A DNA stretch of 33,638 nt from Acidiphilium sp. (GCA_027449105.1 DAIDMG010000016.1:1-33638); one strand, 5' to 3'. Numbered from the stretch's first letter, positions 22,300-31,727 are shown. Notes: generated from the sequence alone by a model not told the origin. Numbers and translations: made by a program.

Positions 22300-24934
22300 T
22301 CTGCTTCATCGCATCGCGCACCGTTGCCAATGCGGCATCCGCACGGCTTGCGTCCGGTCCTCCAGACTGGGCCATGTCTGCCCGACCGCCACCGCCCGCG
22401 CCTCCGACCGTCCGGGCCGCAGCACGGGCAAGGACCACGGCGTCCAATCGGCCCGTCAGGTCAGCTGACACTCCAACGACAATGCTCGCCTTATTCTCAG
22501 CTGTGGAAATCAGAGCTGCAACACCTGTTCCCAGTTTTGCAACAATCGATTCCGCAAGTGATTTTAGCTCTCGGGCCGGGACCGTGCCCACGTTACGCGC
22601 GGCAAGCTTGACGCCCTCGACCATCTCCAGGCCCAACGAGCTATCCGCTGTTGCTAATTTATGCTGCAGCGCGCTGATTTGTCGCTCCAACCGTTTACGC
22701 TCTTCAAGCATGGCGGCAATTCGCCCTGGCAAGTCCGTCGGAGACACCTTCAGCGCGAAAGTTGCGTCGGCCAGCAATTTTGCGTCCTCCTCCATCGCGT
22801 CGAGCGCTGCCTCGCCAACCACCGCCTCAATCCGCCGGATGCCGGCTGCAACACCTGTTTCCGAAACGATCCGAAAGGCGCCAATCTCACCCGTGCGCGC
22901 CACGTGGGTACCGCCGCATAGCTCGATAGAATAAGCGAAACGGTCACCATCTCCGGAGCCCATCGAAACAACGCGGACCTCCTCACCGTATTTTTCACCG
23001 AACAGCGCTATCGCTCCGCGCCCTACGGCCTCCTCCGGCGCCATCAGTCGAGTCTCAACAGCAGTGTTTTCACGAATTCGCGCGTTGACGGCCCGCACGA
23101 CCGCCGACAGTTCTTCGGCTGTGATCGGTCGAGGTTGAGAAACATCAAATCGCAGCCGATCGGGTGTGTTCAAGCTCCCCTTTTGGGTCACGTGCGGGCC
23201 CAAAGTGCGACGCAACGCCTCATGCAAGAGGTGTGTCGCAGAATGGTGAGCACGGATTGCCGCACGCCTTTTATGATCGACCTCAGCGTGCACCGCCTGG
23301 CCGACAGTCATCTTCCCGTCGACGACACGCCCGTAATGCACAAACAGATCGCCCGCCTTCTTCTGCGTGTCTCTGATCTCCACCAGCAGCCCCCGCGCGG
23401 AGCAGAAGCCAGTGTCTCCAACCTGACCGCCGCTTTCGGCATAAAACGGCGTCTGATTAAGGATAAGGGCAATGTCCTGATCTTTGTCCGCGCAATCAAC
23501 ATTGGCGCCATTTCGTACGATAGCCAGCACGCTGGCATCGCTGCTTTCGGTCGAGTAGCCTAAAAATTCTGTTGCACCCAAGCGTTCCTTGAGCTCGAAC
23601 CACACGTGCTCAGTTGCCGTATCCCCCGACCCGACCCACGCCGCCCGTGCACGCTCACGCTGCTCGTCCATCGCCGCAGCAAATCCAGCCTGGTCCACTT
23701 CCCACCCTTGTTCCCGGAGTGCATCCTCCGTCAGATCAAGCGGAAATCCAAATGTATCATAAAGTCGAAATGCCACATCTCCAGGCAATTTCTGGTCTGG
23801 CCGAAGCCCGGCAACCGCCTCATCAAGAAGCGCCAAACCGCGCTCAAGCATAAGCTGGAACCGGTGTTCTTCCAATTTAATGGTCTCGACGATCAACGGT
23901 TCCGCACGCGTCAATTCGGGATAGGCCACCCCCATCTGCCGGGTCAATGCCGGGACGAGACGACACATGATCGGCTCTCGTACTCCCAGTCGATGGATAT
24001 GCCTCATCGCCCTTCGCATAATCCGCCGCAGCACATAGCCTCGCCCTTCATTCGACGGCAAAACACCATCGGCAATCAGGAATGCCGTGCTCCGCAGATG
24101 ATCCGCGATCACCCGATGACTCACCCTTTGAGCCCCATCCGGGTCGGTATGAGAAATCTCCGCAGAAGCCAGGATTAAAGCCCGCAGTGTGTCAGTGTCG
24201 TAATTGTCATGCTTGCCCTGCAAAATAGCGGCAAAGCGTTCCAGTCCTAGACCAGTGTCGATCGACGGACAGGGCAGCGGTGTGCGTGAACCGCTCTCGG
24301 TCTCAAAATACTGCATGAAGACCAAGTTCCATATTTCGACGAACCGGTCGCCTTCTTCCCCAGCGCTGCCTGGCGGCCCTCCTGCGATTGAAGGTCCGTG
24401 ATCATAGAAAATTTCCGAGCAAGGCCCACATGGGCCGGTCTCGCCCATACGCCAAAAATTATCATCGGTCGCGATGCGGATGATCCGTCTCTCTGGCAGC
24501 CCAGAGATCTTGCGCCACAGCCGGGCGGCTTCCTCGTCTTCATGATAAACAGTGACAAGAAGTTTCTCGCTAGGAAGCCCAAAATCTCGCGTTAGGAGAG
24601 TCCATGCATGCTCGATCGCCGCATCCTTGAAATAGTCGCCGAATGAGAAATTGCCGAGCATCTCGAAAAACGTATGATGACGGGCCGTATACCCGACATT
24701 GTTGAGATCATTATGCTTGCCCCCGGCACGCACGCATTTTTGCGCAGAAGCTGCGCGCTTGTATGGCCGCGTCTCAACGCCGGTGAAAAGATTCTTAAAC
24801 GGTACCATGCCGGAATTAACGAACAGCAGAGTCGGGTCGTTGCGTGGCACCAATGGCGCGCTGGGCACAACCTCGTGCCCTGCACGATGGAAATAATCGA
24901 GGAACGTCGCACGGATATCGTTGCTGGAAATCAT
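22274..24934 (-). CDS. alaS: Alanyl-tRNA synthetase
   Basis: An 886-residue class II synthetase of full length. The aminoacylation domain starts with the typical [19 protein letters not shown]. The editing domain has the zinc motif [13 protein letters not shown] and, about 100 residues later, [13 protein letters not shown]. The C-Ala domain ends with a Gly-rich [16 protein letters not shown]. It lies 143 bases downstream of recA on the same strand, a usual order in alphaproteobacteria. The spacer holds TAGGGT (24959-24964) facing ACCCTA (24977-24982), a weak hairpin, so partial read-through from recA is possible. Confidence 0.98.
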   Translation of the reverse strand: MISSNDIRATFLDYFHRAGHEVVPSAPLVPRNDPTLLFVNSGMVPFKNLFTGVETRPYKRAASAQKCVRAGGKHNDLNNVGYTARHHTFFEMLGNFSFGDYFKDAAIEHAWTLLTRDFGLPSEKLLVTVYHEDEEAARLWRKISGLPERRIIRIATDDNFWRMGETGPCGPCSEIFYDHGPSIAGGPPGSAGEEGDRFVEIWNLVFMQYFETESGSRTPLPCPSIDTGLGLERFAAILQGKHDNYDTDTLRALILASAEISHTDPDGAQRVSHRVIADHLRSTAFLIADGVLPSNEGRGYVLRRIMRRAMRHIHRLGVREPIMCRLVPALTRQMGVAYPELTRAEPLIVETIKLEEHRFQLMLERGLALLDEAVAGLRPDQKLPGDVAFRLYDTFGFPLDLTEDALREQGWEVDQAGFAAAMDEQRERARAAWVGSGDTATEHVWFELKERLGATEFLGYSTESSDASVLAIVRNGANVDCADKDQDIALILNQTPFYAESGGQVGDTGFCSARGLLVEIRDTQKKAGDLFVHYGRVVDGKMTVGQAVHAEVDHKRRAAIRAHHSATHLLHEALRRTLGPHVTQKGSLNTPDRLRFDVSQPRPITAEELSAVVRAVNARIRENTAVETRLMAPEEAVGRGAIALFGEKYGEEVRVVSMGSGDGDRFAYSIELCGGTHVARTGEIGAFRIVSETGVAAGIRRIEAVVGEAALDAMEEDAKLLADATFALKVSPTDLPGRIAAMLEERKRLERQISALQHKLATADSSLGLEMVEGVKLAARNVGTVPARELKSLAESIVAKLGTGVAALISTAENKASIVVGVSADLTGRLDAVVLARAAARTVGGAGGGGRADMAQSGGPDASRADAALATVRDAMKQTLGSGSKN

Positions 24935-25077
24935 GGAGTGGAGCAGAGTCCTGAAGATTAGGGTTTTATCCCGAATACCCTAGGCACTCGCTCCTGTCAT
25001 CTTGTAGAGGGCCGATTGGATCCCGGAGTAGAAAGTCGTGGCACATCCCACTCCGAAAAGAGCCGCCGCAGACGACA

Positions 25078-26118
25078 TTACTCCGCAGCTTCAACCTCGC
25101 TTTCTGAAGAATCCGCCATTAATGCATTCGCTACAACACCCGCCTGCTCACGGATACGCGTATCGATCGCCGCGGCTATATCCTTGTGATCGCGCAGAAA
25201 CTGCTTGGCATTTTCGCGTCCTTGCCCAATTCTTTGGTTGTCGTACGAGAACCAAGCCCCTGATTTCTCGATAATCCCGACTTTCACGCCAAGATCAATC
25301 AACTCGCCGACCTTCGAGATCCCTTCACCATACATGATATCAAACTCAACCTGGCGGAATGGTGGGGCCAGTTTATTCTTCACCACCTTGACGCGCGTCT
25401 GATTGCCTATCACTTCCTCACGATCCTTGATGGCACCAATACGCCGAATTTCCATCCGGATTGAGGCATAGAATTTCAATGCATTCCCGCCGGTGGTTGT
25501 TTCCGGATTGCCGAACATGACGCCGATCTTCAGCCGGATCTGGTTGAGGAAGATCATCATCGTGTTTGAGCGCGAGACGGAGCCCGTAATCTTGCGCAGC
25601 GCTTGGCTCATAAGCCTGGCATGCAAACCGACATGCGAGTCCCCCATTTCACCTTCAAGTTCGGCCCGCGGCACCAGCGCCGCAACGCTGTCAATCACGA
25701 GCACATCAACAGCGCCTGATCGTACCAGCGTATCCGCTATCTCAAGTCCTTGTTCTCCGGTATCGGGCTGCGAAATTAATAGATTGTCGACGTCAACCCC
25801 CAACTTCCGGGCATAGACAGGATCGAGCGCGTGTTCGGCATCGATGAAAGCGCACGTACCGCCGCGCCTCTGCGCCTCAGCAATGGCATGCAACGCCAAG
25901 GTCGTTTTCCCTGAAGATTCTGGGCCGTAGATTTCAATTACGCGCCCTCGGGGCAATCCCCCTATTCCCAAGGCGAGATCAAGCCCGAGAGAACCCGAAG
26001 GTACCGTTTCGACCTGCTCATCGCCGGCTCTAGCCCCCATGCGCATAATCGAGCCTTTGCCAAACGCCCGTTCAATCTGAGACAATGCCGCATCAAGGGC
26101 CTTATTCTTTTCCATCAT
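25078..26118 (-). CDS. recA: Recombinase RecA
   Basis: A 346-residue protein, the usual length. It carries out strand exchange in recombination and triggers LexA self-cleavage. Walker A GPESSGKT is at 65-72, and the L1/L2 regions and the [22 protein letters not shown] segment type it beyond doubt. Two adjacent ATG codons (26118 and 26115) both suit the ribosome site AAGGAG; the first has a spacing of 5-6 bases. The acidic C-terminal tail (ESEVEAAE) is normal. Its promoter, with an SOS box, is at 26218-26246. Confidence 0.99.
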   Translation of the reverse strand: MMEKNKALDAALSQIERAFGKGSIMRMGARAGDEQVETVPSGSLGLDLALGIGGLPRGRVIEIYGPESSGKTTLALHAIAEAQRRGGTCAFIDAEHALDPVYARKLGVDVDNLLISQPDTGEQGLEIADTLVRSGAVDVLVIDSVAALVPRAELEGEMGDSHVGLHARLMSQALRKITGSVSRSNTMMIFLNQIRLKIGVMFGNPETTTGGNALKFYASIRMEIRRIGAIKDREEVIGNQTRVKVVKNKLAPPFRQVEFDIMYGEGISKVGELIDLGVKVGIIEKSGAWFSYDNQRIGQGRENAKQFLRDHKDIAAAIDTRIREQAGVVANALMADSSESEVEAAE

Positions 26119-26217
26119 GAAACTCCTTGTTCAGATCTGAGCGAATCGGCGAATCGTGGCTATCCGCCAACCATGGCACGGCGAGAACATAACAGCAACA
26201 CAAACGGAGCGGATTTA

Positions 26218-26246
26218 CAATTAAAATGTTCTCATAATGTTCTCAA
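26218..26246 (-). promoter_or_regulatory. recA promoter with alphaproteobacterial SOS (LexA) box
   Basis: GTTC-TCATAAT-GTTC (26228-26242, read on the plus strand) fits GTTC-N7-GTTC, the LexA site of alphaproteobacteria. On the minus strand TTGAGA (26246-26241), 17 bases and TAATTG (26223-26218) can serve as -35 and -10, with the SOS box covering the spacer. The site lies about 110 bases before the recA start and directly behind the stop of the next gene (26263). A near match, GTTG-CTGTTAT-GTTC, follows further downstream on the minus strand. Confidence 0.75.
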
Positions 26247-26262
26247 TGACTTGATCATGACG

Positions 26263-26820
26263 CTAGAGCCAATCGTTCTCCCGGACCAAGACCTCAATCC
26301 GTCTGGCTATTTCCGACATGGAAATTCCTTTACACCGCCATTCGGCACGCAAGCCCCGCAACGACGCCACACGCGCCGCCCATTCCGGATCAAAAATCTC
26401 CTCCAGGCGCTTTCTTATCACACTAGCCAGCCCCGGTGCTGCACCCGCCGTAGAGATTGTGATCAACAGCTCGCCGCGGCGGACCTCGGCCGCGGAATGA
26501 AAATCGCAAAACGCCGGCACATCCTCGACATTGACCAGAACCTTTGCAGTTCTCGCCCGTTCAGCCAATATCTGTTTTAAATCCGGATTAACGTCGGCAA
26601 TCCATAATGCATGCAGCGATTCCAGCGTGTCAGCGTCCGGAAGTTGCTGCCGCAAGTATTGCCCGCTCTCGCTCCGCAGATCCTCGGTCGGCCTCTCCGC
26701 AAACAATAACGTCTCGGTTGCTCCTCCCGATCGCAAAAGCCGTAAACGCCGCAATGCGAGCGCCCCTTCGCCGCAGACGCCTAGCCGAACAAATTTTGGA
26801 TCTAGAATGATGGAAAGCAC
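26263..26820 (-). CDS. CysG/Met8-like precorrin-2 dehydrogenase domain protein
   Basis: A 185-residue protein that resembles the N-terminal dehydrogenase/ferrochelatase part of siroheme synthase. Residues about 14-26 (VCGEGALALRRLR) take the place of the usual GGGxVAxRK nucleotide loop. NVEDVPAFCDFHSAAEVRRGELLITISTAG-type text at about 96-127 is the clearest family mark; the C-terminal helix region is also typical. No methyltransferase domain is attached. The start is a GTG at 26820, with a weak AGG; the frame is open upstream to 26916 without a standard start codon. Whether it makes siroheme is not certain, since the nucleotide loop is altered. Confidence 0.75.
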   Translation of the reverse strand: MLSIILDPKFVRLGVCGEGALALRRLRLLRSGGATETLLFAERPTEDLRSESGQYLRQQLPDADTLESLHALWIADVNPDLKQILAERARTAKVLVNVEDVPAFCDFHSAAEVRRGELLITISTAGAAPGLASVIRKRLEEIFDPEWAARVASLRGLRAEWRCKGISMSEIARRIEVLVRENDWL

Positions 26821-26936
26821 GACCTGGTCACATCTGCCAGCGTTCCCGCTAACTGCCAGCGGAACCTCGATTCGGTACGGCGGTACAATACCCCTCGGCC
26901 CAAAGGTGCCGCACGTTCAGATCCGTTTCCTTGCAA
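26802..26936 (-). CDS. Possible 44-codon leader ORF with a very strong ribosome site
   Basis: AGAAAGGAGG (26956-26947, minus strand) is a ten-base match to the anti-Shine-Dalgarno end of 16S rRNA, stronger than that of most genes here. Ten bases on, a TTG opens 44 codons (LQGNGSERAAPLG...) that end at TAG 26802-26804, overlapping the GTG start of the CysG-like gene by 19 bases. It could couple translation of that gene. The peptide is unrecognised. A hairpin at 26842-26865 (GTTCC-C-GCT / AGCGGAAC) and a 9-base direct repeat CTGCCAGCG (26834-26842, 26853-26861) lie inside it. Confidence 0.25.
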   Translation of the reverse strand: MQGNGSERAAPLGRGVLYRRTESRFRWQLAGTLADVTRSCFPSF

Positions 26937-27255
26937 CCTGCTCACACCTCCTTTCTGCACCATGCGTCAAACCTGGTCCAGACCGCTAAGGTCTACGCCT
27001 TGTTTCAGCAGCTTGCGCCAAGCGGTGGCTGGAATTTGTTTTGCACACGTGTCGGTGCCGGGCGATGGAAGCCGGTATCCTTGCCCTTCACCTGCTAAAC
27101 TCGGTGCGCCGCCGCGGCGCAACATTGAGGTGGCGCGCAAGCCCGCGATGTTTGACAAGCTGCATGGCAGCTACGTTCGTGTCGCCTCCGGGGGAGCATT
27201 GCAGGATAATCCGGATCAGGCACAATCCGGAGCAGACCAGAACCCATCGACTCGC
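26937..27255. other. Region between CysG-like and MFS genes
   Basis: About 320 bases of divergent intergenic sequence. The frame of the downstream MFS gene is open back to 26962, but this part lacks membrane-protein character and is rich in Arg, Pro and Ser. Apart from the strong ribosome site described above and a small hairpin AGACC-GCTAA-GGTCT (26980-26994), nothing is recognised. Promoters of both flanking genes should be here. Confidence 0.5.
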
Positions 27256-28713
27256 ATGGAATACTCGCACCAACAACGCACCAAGGTAATTACTGGCATT
27301 TTACTCTGCATTATGCTGGCAGCAATCGACCAGACTGTCGTGATCCCAGCGGTTCCGGCGATCGGTCGCGACTTAAAAGGCTTCGGCCACCTGTCCTGGA
27401 TCGTGACCGCCTATTTGCTAACATCTACCGCCACAACACCGATCTACGGAAGGCTATCCGACCAGTTCGGCCGACGTCATACCTTGATCCCAGCAATCGC
27501 TCTGTTCGTGATCGCCGCATGCCTGTGCGGGATTGCCCAGAGCCTGGACCAGTTGATCGCCGCCCGCGCCTTGCAGGGTGCTGGCGGCGGTGGTCTTCTA
27601 GCAATTTCTCAAGCGGCGATTTCCGACGTCGTGTCCCCACGGGAAAGGGGAAAATACCAGGGCTGGCTTGCGGGCACGTGGGCCGTGGCCTCGATTTTCG
27701 GCCCTGTAATCGGTGGCTATGTCACGGATCATCTCTCTTGGCGCTGGATATTTTGGTTCAACTTACCGCTCGGCCTTGCTGCCCTCATTCTCAGCCAACG
27801 CGGGTTGCGGCTGCTCAATAACACGCCGCGTGGCGGTTCGATTGATTTCGCTGGAGCCGCCTTGCTGACATTGGCCGTCACCCTCGTTTTGGTCGGCCTG
27901 TCTTGGGGGGGAAAGCAGTTTCCGTGGATCTCGGCTCATGTGCTTGGTGCGTTTGCACTGGGTTCCATGCTTATTGTGGCGCTTTGGTACTGGGAACACC
28001 GCCCAGCGCTGCCTTTATTGCCAATGCGGCTGTTTGCTGATCCGTCATTCAACCGCCTTGTGGCTATTGGTTTCCTGGCGTCACTGGTACTGTTCGCTGC
28101 CATCTTTCTTCTGCCCCTCTTTTTCCAGCTGATCTTTCATGCCAACGCCGCGGAATCGGGATGGGAGGTCATGCCTTTCCTAGCGTCGACCACGGTTGGT
28201 TCGTACATGTCCGGTCAGTGGGCGCGCCGGAGCGGTCGCACCCGCTGGCTGCTCCGAAGTGGTCTAACGGCGTCCACTGCTGGGCTTGCCCTCATCGGCG
28301 CGATGCCTACCGATATGCCCCAAACGGTGTTCGTCGCTGTATCATTCCTTATAGGCACCGGCGTTGGCTTCGTCATGCCCTCGTCGCTCGTTGCGGTCCA
28401 GAATGCAGCATCACATGAGGATATTGGTGCAGCAACCGCTAGTCTTCTGCTGCTTCGTGCGATGGGCGGGGCCTTTGGTGCAACCCTCGCCGGCTCCACC
28501 ATTGCGCTCCATCTCGGCACAATGGATTGGAATCCGGCAGAAGCTCAGGGCCGCGCAGCCGACTCTTCGACCCTAGCAGCGACGACAGCCTTCCACACTG
28601 CCTTTCTTCTCACCGCCGGTCTCAGTGCCCTGGCACTCTTGTTGTCTCTGAAAATCGCGGATATTGCCCTGCGCGATACCCTTGCTGTTGAGCCCGAACA
28701 AATAACTCATTGA
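27256..28713 (+). CDS. DHA2-family MFS multidrug transporter (14 helices)
   Basis: A protein of about 485 residues of the EmrB/QacA drug:proton antiporter type. The first helix has AAIDQTVVIPAVPAIGRDL, followed by the MFS motif A GRLSDQFGRRH between helices 2 and 3 and the antiporter motif GPVIGGY with WRWIFWFNLPLG. Hydrophobic segments number about 14. It probably exports toxic organic compounds; the substrate is unknown and no regulator or membrane-fusion gene lies beside it. The start is uncertain: I use the ATG at 27256 just before the basic N-terminus, but an ATG at 27148 in the same frame would add 36 residues. Neither has a good ribosome site. Confidence 0.85.
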   Translation: MEYSHQQRTKVITGILLCIMLAAIDQTVVIPAVPAIGRDLKGFGHLSWIVTAYLLTSTATTPIYGRLSDQFGRRHTLIPAIALFVIAACLCGIAQSLDQLIAARALQGAGGGGLLAISQAAISDVVSPRERGKYQGWLAGTWAVASIFGPVIGGYVTDHLSWRWIFWFNLPLGLAALILSQRGLRLLNNTPRGGSIDFAGAALLTLAVTLVLVGLSWGGKQFPWISAHVLGAFALGSMLIVALWYWEHRPALPLLPMRLFADPSFNRLVAIGFLASLVLFAAIFLLPLFFQLIFHANAAESGWEVMPFLASTTVGSYMSGQWARRSGRTRWLLRSGLTASTAGLALIGAMPTDMPQTVFVAVSFLIGTGVGFVMPSSLVAVQNAASHEDIGAATASLLLLRAMGGAFGATLAGSTIALHLGTMDWNPAEAQGRAADSSTLAATTAFHTAFLLTAGLSALALLLSLKIADIALRDTLAVEPEQITH

Positions 28714-28917
28714 TGACAGGGTGCATCTTTTATCGGTGCCATTATTAGAATTCGGACACCCAGTCATCAGATTCGAACTGATCGCCCACGGCTACCGGCT
28801 TCTGGCATTCCGGCCAGGCGGACACCCGCTCGACTCGTCGATGCTCGATGAGAGTCCCTAGTGTTCGCGTTCCATCTGCTCTTAGCGCTTTACCAGTTTT
28901 CGCGTAGAAGAAAAAGA

Positions 28918-29613
28918 ATGGGTCATGAAGATATCTGGCGAGCCATTGATACGCTTGCTGCCGAACGCGGTTTTTCGGTATCCGGTCTGGCACGAGCTGC
29001 TGGCCTCGACCCAACCAGCTTCAATCCCTCCAAGCGTCGCAGCCGCAATGGCCACCCGCGTTGGCCCTCGACAGAGAGTATCGCCAAGGTCCTTGCTGTC
29101 ACCGGCGTCCCGTTCAACGTCTTCGCGGAGCTGATGGCGGGCGCCCGAGCCCTCCCCCATAGCTTTCGAGGCGGGGGTCAGGACCCAAACGTGTCCCTTC
29201 AACCATGTGCAACGGCTTTTGATGCAAGCGTCCGAATTCCAGTGACCCGCCTTGTTTCTACGGGGATGGACAATTATTTCGGCGATAAGGGCCATCCCGC
29301 CGGCAGTGGGTGGGAACGGATCAGTCTGCCGTGGGCGCCTGATCCAAACACGTACGGGCTGAGGATTTGCGGCAGTTCGCTGGAACCGGTTTATCGCGAT
29401 GGCGATCTTGTCATTGCCGCCCCTCAACAAGCGCCGCGAATCGGTGATCGGGTCGTCGTCTGCCTGCGCGACGGTGAAGCCATGATCAGGCCTCTTATAA
29501 GCCTGTCAGGGCACCAAATAGAATTAGGATGCCTCTGCCGCGCACACGGATCGCGTGCCGTCCCAACGGCCCAGGTCGTTGTGCTGCACCGGATCATCTG
29601 GATCAGCCAGTAG
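28918..29613 (+). CDS. LexA/CI-like S24 regulator lacking the catalytic Lys
   Basis: A 231-residue protein with an N-terminal helix-turn-helix-like region (about 5-75; SVSGLARAAGLDPTSFNPSKR) and a C-terminal S24 peptidase fold (about 105-231). The nucleophile is kept as S154 in CGSSLEPVYRDGD. The lysine of the dyad, normally in a GEVMxK segment, is Arg here (DGEAMIR, R191), so self-cleavage is doubtful. Such proteins often act as repressors of phage or stress genes; no target is evident. I chose the ATG at 28918 because the family aligns from GHEDIWRAID; the GTG at 28861 would add 19 residues. AGAAGAAAAAG precedes it. Confidence 0.85.
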   Translation: MGHEDIWRAIDTLAAERGFSVSGLARAAGLDPTSFNPSKRRSRNGHPRWPSTESIAKVLAVTGVPFNVFAELMAGARALPHSFRGGGQDPNVSLQPCATAFDASVRIPVTRLVSTGMDNYFGDKGHPAGSGWERISLPWAPDPNTYGLRICGSSLEPVYRDGDLVIAAPQQAPRIGDRVVVCLRDGEAMIRPLISLSGHQIELGCLCRAHGSRAVPTAQVVVLHRIIWISQ

Positions 29614-29842
29614 CCGCTGGTTCGGCCTCATCTCCGCAAGATGCGCCAAAATGAATCGGCGGCCCAGACATGACGAGCAACATCGGTCAGATCCGAAACA
29701 ACGCCGAACTGCGCGATCGGGCGGTTTGGAAGGCTCCACAATTGCCATTAGTGTGAGCCTAAAACATTTCCTGCTAGGCCATAGGCGCGTGATCAGCAAG
29801 TGGGCTAGACCGGATCGCCGAGATGGTCCACAACCCGCTCTC

Positions 29843-30319
29843 ATGGAGAGCCGCATCGAGCGCTTATGCACAGCTAGTGGGCTACGGATGACCCACCCTC
29901 GCCGGGTCATAGCACGCGTATTGTCCGAGGCTCCCGATCACCCCGACGTTCACGAGCTTTACCAACGAACTCGGGCGGTAGATCCGCGGATTTCACTCGC
30001 CACCTTGTACCGCACTGTCCGTCTGTTCGAGCAGTCAGGAATTCTGGAGAGACGGAACCTCGGTAGCCGGCGGGCACGCTACGAACCGTCAGGAGAGCAC
30101 GATCATTTTCATCTCGTGGACCTGGATAGTGATAAAGTGATTGAATTTGACGAGCCAGAAACCGAAGCCTTGATGCACCGCGTCGCTGCCCGCTACGGCT
30201 TCGACCTTGTTTCGCTTCGGATTGAACTTTTTGGTCGCCGGATCCGGCACAACACCGAATCACGCACTCCCCCCCAAGGCTCCTCCTCTACGACAAATAC
30301 AGGCGACCAAGTGCGCTGA
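29843..30319 (+). CDS. fur: Fur-family metal-responsive regulator
   Basis: A 158-residue Fur-type repressor. The DNA-binding domain (about 1-85) contains HPDVHELYQR and SLATLYRTVRLFEQSGIL. The dimerisation domain begins near YEPSGEHDHFHLVDL. Residues that match the regulatory S1 site of E. coli Fur (H33, E81, H88, H90) are present, but those of the other site are altered: H87 is Asp, D89 is Phe and H125 is Leu (LVSLRIELFG). The CxxC zinc motif is absent, as often in alphaproteobacteria. Irr or Mur function is possible. The tail (after about 135) is Ser/Thr-rich. The start at 29843 lacks a clear ribosome site. The stop shares one base with olsB (TGATG). Confidence 0.85.
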   Translation: MESRIERLCTASGLRMTHPRRVIARVLSEAPDHPDVHELYQRTRAVDPRISLATLYRTVRLFEQSGILERRNLGSRRARYEPSGEHDHFHLVDLDSDKVIEFDEPETEALMHRVAARYGFDLVSLRIELFGRRIRHNTESRTPPQGSSSTTNTGDQVR

Positions 30320-31128
30320 TGGTACAGTCGACGGTCACTGACGCTATTGATTTCGGCGAGATACGGTCCGGCAACCTTGGCGTGCGGCTCGGCCACGACC
30401 AAGCTGATCTCGATGCCGTTCAGGCGCTTCGCTATCGGATTTTCTATGACGAAATGGGGGCAAAACCCAGTGCCGAAGCGCAGTTGAGCCGTCGCGATCG
30501 CGACCGCTTTGACCCAATCGCGGATCATTTAGTCGTGATTGACCACGATCTCGGCAACAGTCGTACGGCCATCGTGGGGACGTATCGGCTGATCCGGCAG
30601 GACGCCGCCGCACGTATTGGCCAGTTCTATTCGGCGGATGAGTTTGACCTCTCGGCTCTTGAGCGTTTCCCTGGCCGCCTGCTTGAACTCGGCCGATCCT
30701 GTGTGGATGCGGCATATCGTTCTCGAGCAGTTATGCAAATGCTCTGGCGCGGCATTGCGGCTTACGTGTTCCATCACAAGATTGATCTGATGTTCGGCTG
30801 CGCCAGCCTGCAAGGTACCGATCCGGACGCGCTCGCGGCAGATCTGACTTATCTCGCAACCCATCACCTCGCTCCAGAAGCAATCCGCCCGCGCGCCGTG
30901 CCATCGCGCTATGTCGAGATGCGACGTCTTCCGGATAGTGCGATCGACCCGAAGCGGGTATTAGCCGAACTACCGCCGCTCATTAAAGGCTATCTTCGTC
31001 TGGGCGGTTTCGTTGGCGATGGTGCCGTGATCGACTGGCAGTTCAACACAACGGACATCGCTGTCGTGGTACAAACCGACCTTGTGACCGAAAAGTATTA
31101 TCGTCACTACGAGCGGCAAATACGCTGA
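30319..31128 (+). CDS. olsB: OlsB-like ornithine N-acyltransferase
   Basis: A 269-residue acyl-ACP-dependent N-acyltransferase of the OlsB group (GNAT-like), which makes lyso-ornithine lipid, a phosphorus-free membrane lipid. Family marks are VRLGHDQADLDAVQALRYRIFYDEMG (in part) near 22-47, DHLVVID, ELGRSCVDAAYRSRAVMQ and LWRGIAAYVFHHKIDLMFGCASLQGTD (in part). The partner O-acyltransferase OlsA is not in the window. It is translationally coupled to the Fur-type gene by a one-base overlap, so a metal or stress response may set its level; that link is inferred. Confidence 0.88.
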   Translation: MVQSTVTDAIDFGEIRSGNLGVRLGHDQADLDAVQALRYRIFYDEMGAKPSAEAQLSRRDRDRFDPIADHLVVIDHDLGNSRTAIVGTYRLIRQDAAARIGQFYSADEFDLSALERFPGRLLELGRSCVDAAYRSRAVMQMLWRGIAAYVFHHKIDLMFGCASLQGTDPDALAADLTYLATHHLAPEAIRPRAVPSRYVEMRRLPDSAIDPKRVLAELPPLIKGYLRLGGFVGDGAVIDWQFNTTDIAVVVQTDLVTEKYYRHYERQIR

Positions 31129-31187
31129 TTGGCCCGACGGGAGGCTTGAGACTTGGCCTCTCAGCAAACGCACGGTAAGTCATACAT

Positions 31188-31727
31188 ATGGACGACGACG
31201 ACGACATCTCGCCCCTCGAAAGCATGCTTCCCTATGATCAATGGACGGCGGAAGCATTACGCCTTGTGGTTTTGCGTGCCCTAGAGCACGTCGCCGGCGA
31301 AGGCCTGCCAGGTGGACATCATTTCTTCATCACATTCCGGACAGATGCGCCTGGGGTGGCAATTCCAGATCGGCTGCGTGAAACCTATCCCTCAGAGATG
31401 ACCATCGTCTTGCAGCACCAGTTTGGTGATCTCCGAGTAGACACAGCGGCCCGTCGTTTTTCGGTCAAGTTGTCCTTTGGCGGTATTCCGAGCATGTTAA
31501 CGGTTCCCATTGACGCAGTCACGCGCTTTGTCGATCCCGAGGTGCAGTTCGCTCTACAATTTTTACCCGGGGACAATGAATCCGAACACGAAACCGCAGA
31601 GCGACCTGAACCTGAAATCGAAGCACTTCACCCCAGCGACGGCGAACCGGATGATGATAAAAGCGGCGGTATGGCTCCCGTTGTCAGCCTTGATGCCTTC
31701 CGTCGGCGCCCGCCAACCAAAACCTGA
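31188..31727 (+). CDS. sspB: SspB, ClpXP adaptor (alphaproteobacterial type)
   Basis: A 179-residue protein that delivers ssrA-tagged and other substrates to the ClpXP protease. The folded substrate-binding domain (about 10-130) includes HHFFITFRTDAPGV and ends at DPEVQFALQF. A flexible acidic linker follows, and the C-terminal peptide PVVSLDAFRRRP is the ClpX-docking tail. An unusually acidic start (MDDDDD) is present. It stands 48 bases upstream of the fumarase gene, a pairing often seen in related bacteria, and both may be cotranscribed. Confidence 0.92.
   Translation: MDDDDDISPLESMLPYDQWTAEALRLVVLRALEHVAGEGLPGGHHFFITFRTDAPGVAIPDRLRETYPSEMTIVLQHQFGDLRVDTAARRFSVKLSFGGIPSMLTVPIDAVTRFVDPEVQFALQFLPGDNESEHETAERPEPEIEALHPSDGEPDDDKSGGMAPVVSLDAFRRRPPTKT

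Noticed and set aside
26943-26958. Possible 16S rRNA 3' end because of CACCTCCTTTCT on the plus strand
   Set aside because: Only 12 bases match and nothing before them resembles rRNA; it is simply the complement of a strong ribosome site.
28745-28860. Possible tRNA on the minus strand because of a T-arm-like hairpin
   Set aside because: The T arm is good, but no matching 7-bp acceptor stem, anticodon loop of seven or CCA is found.
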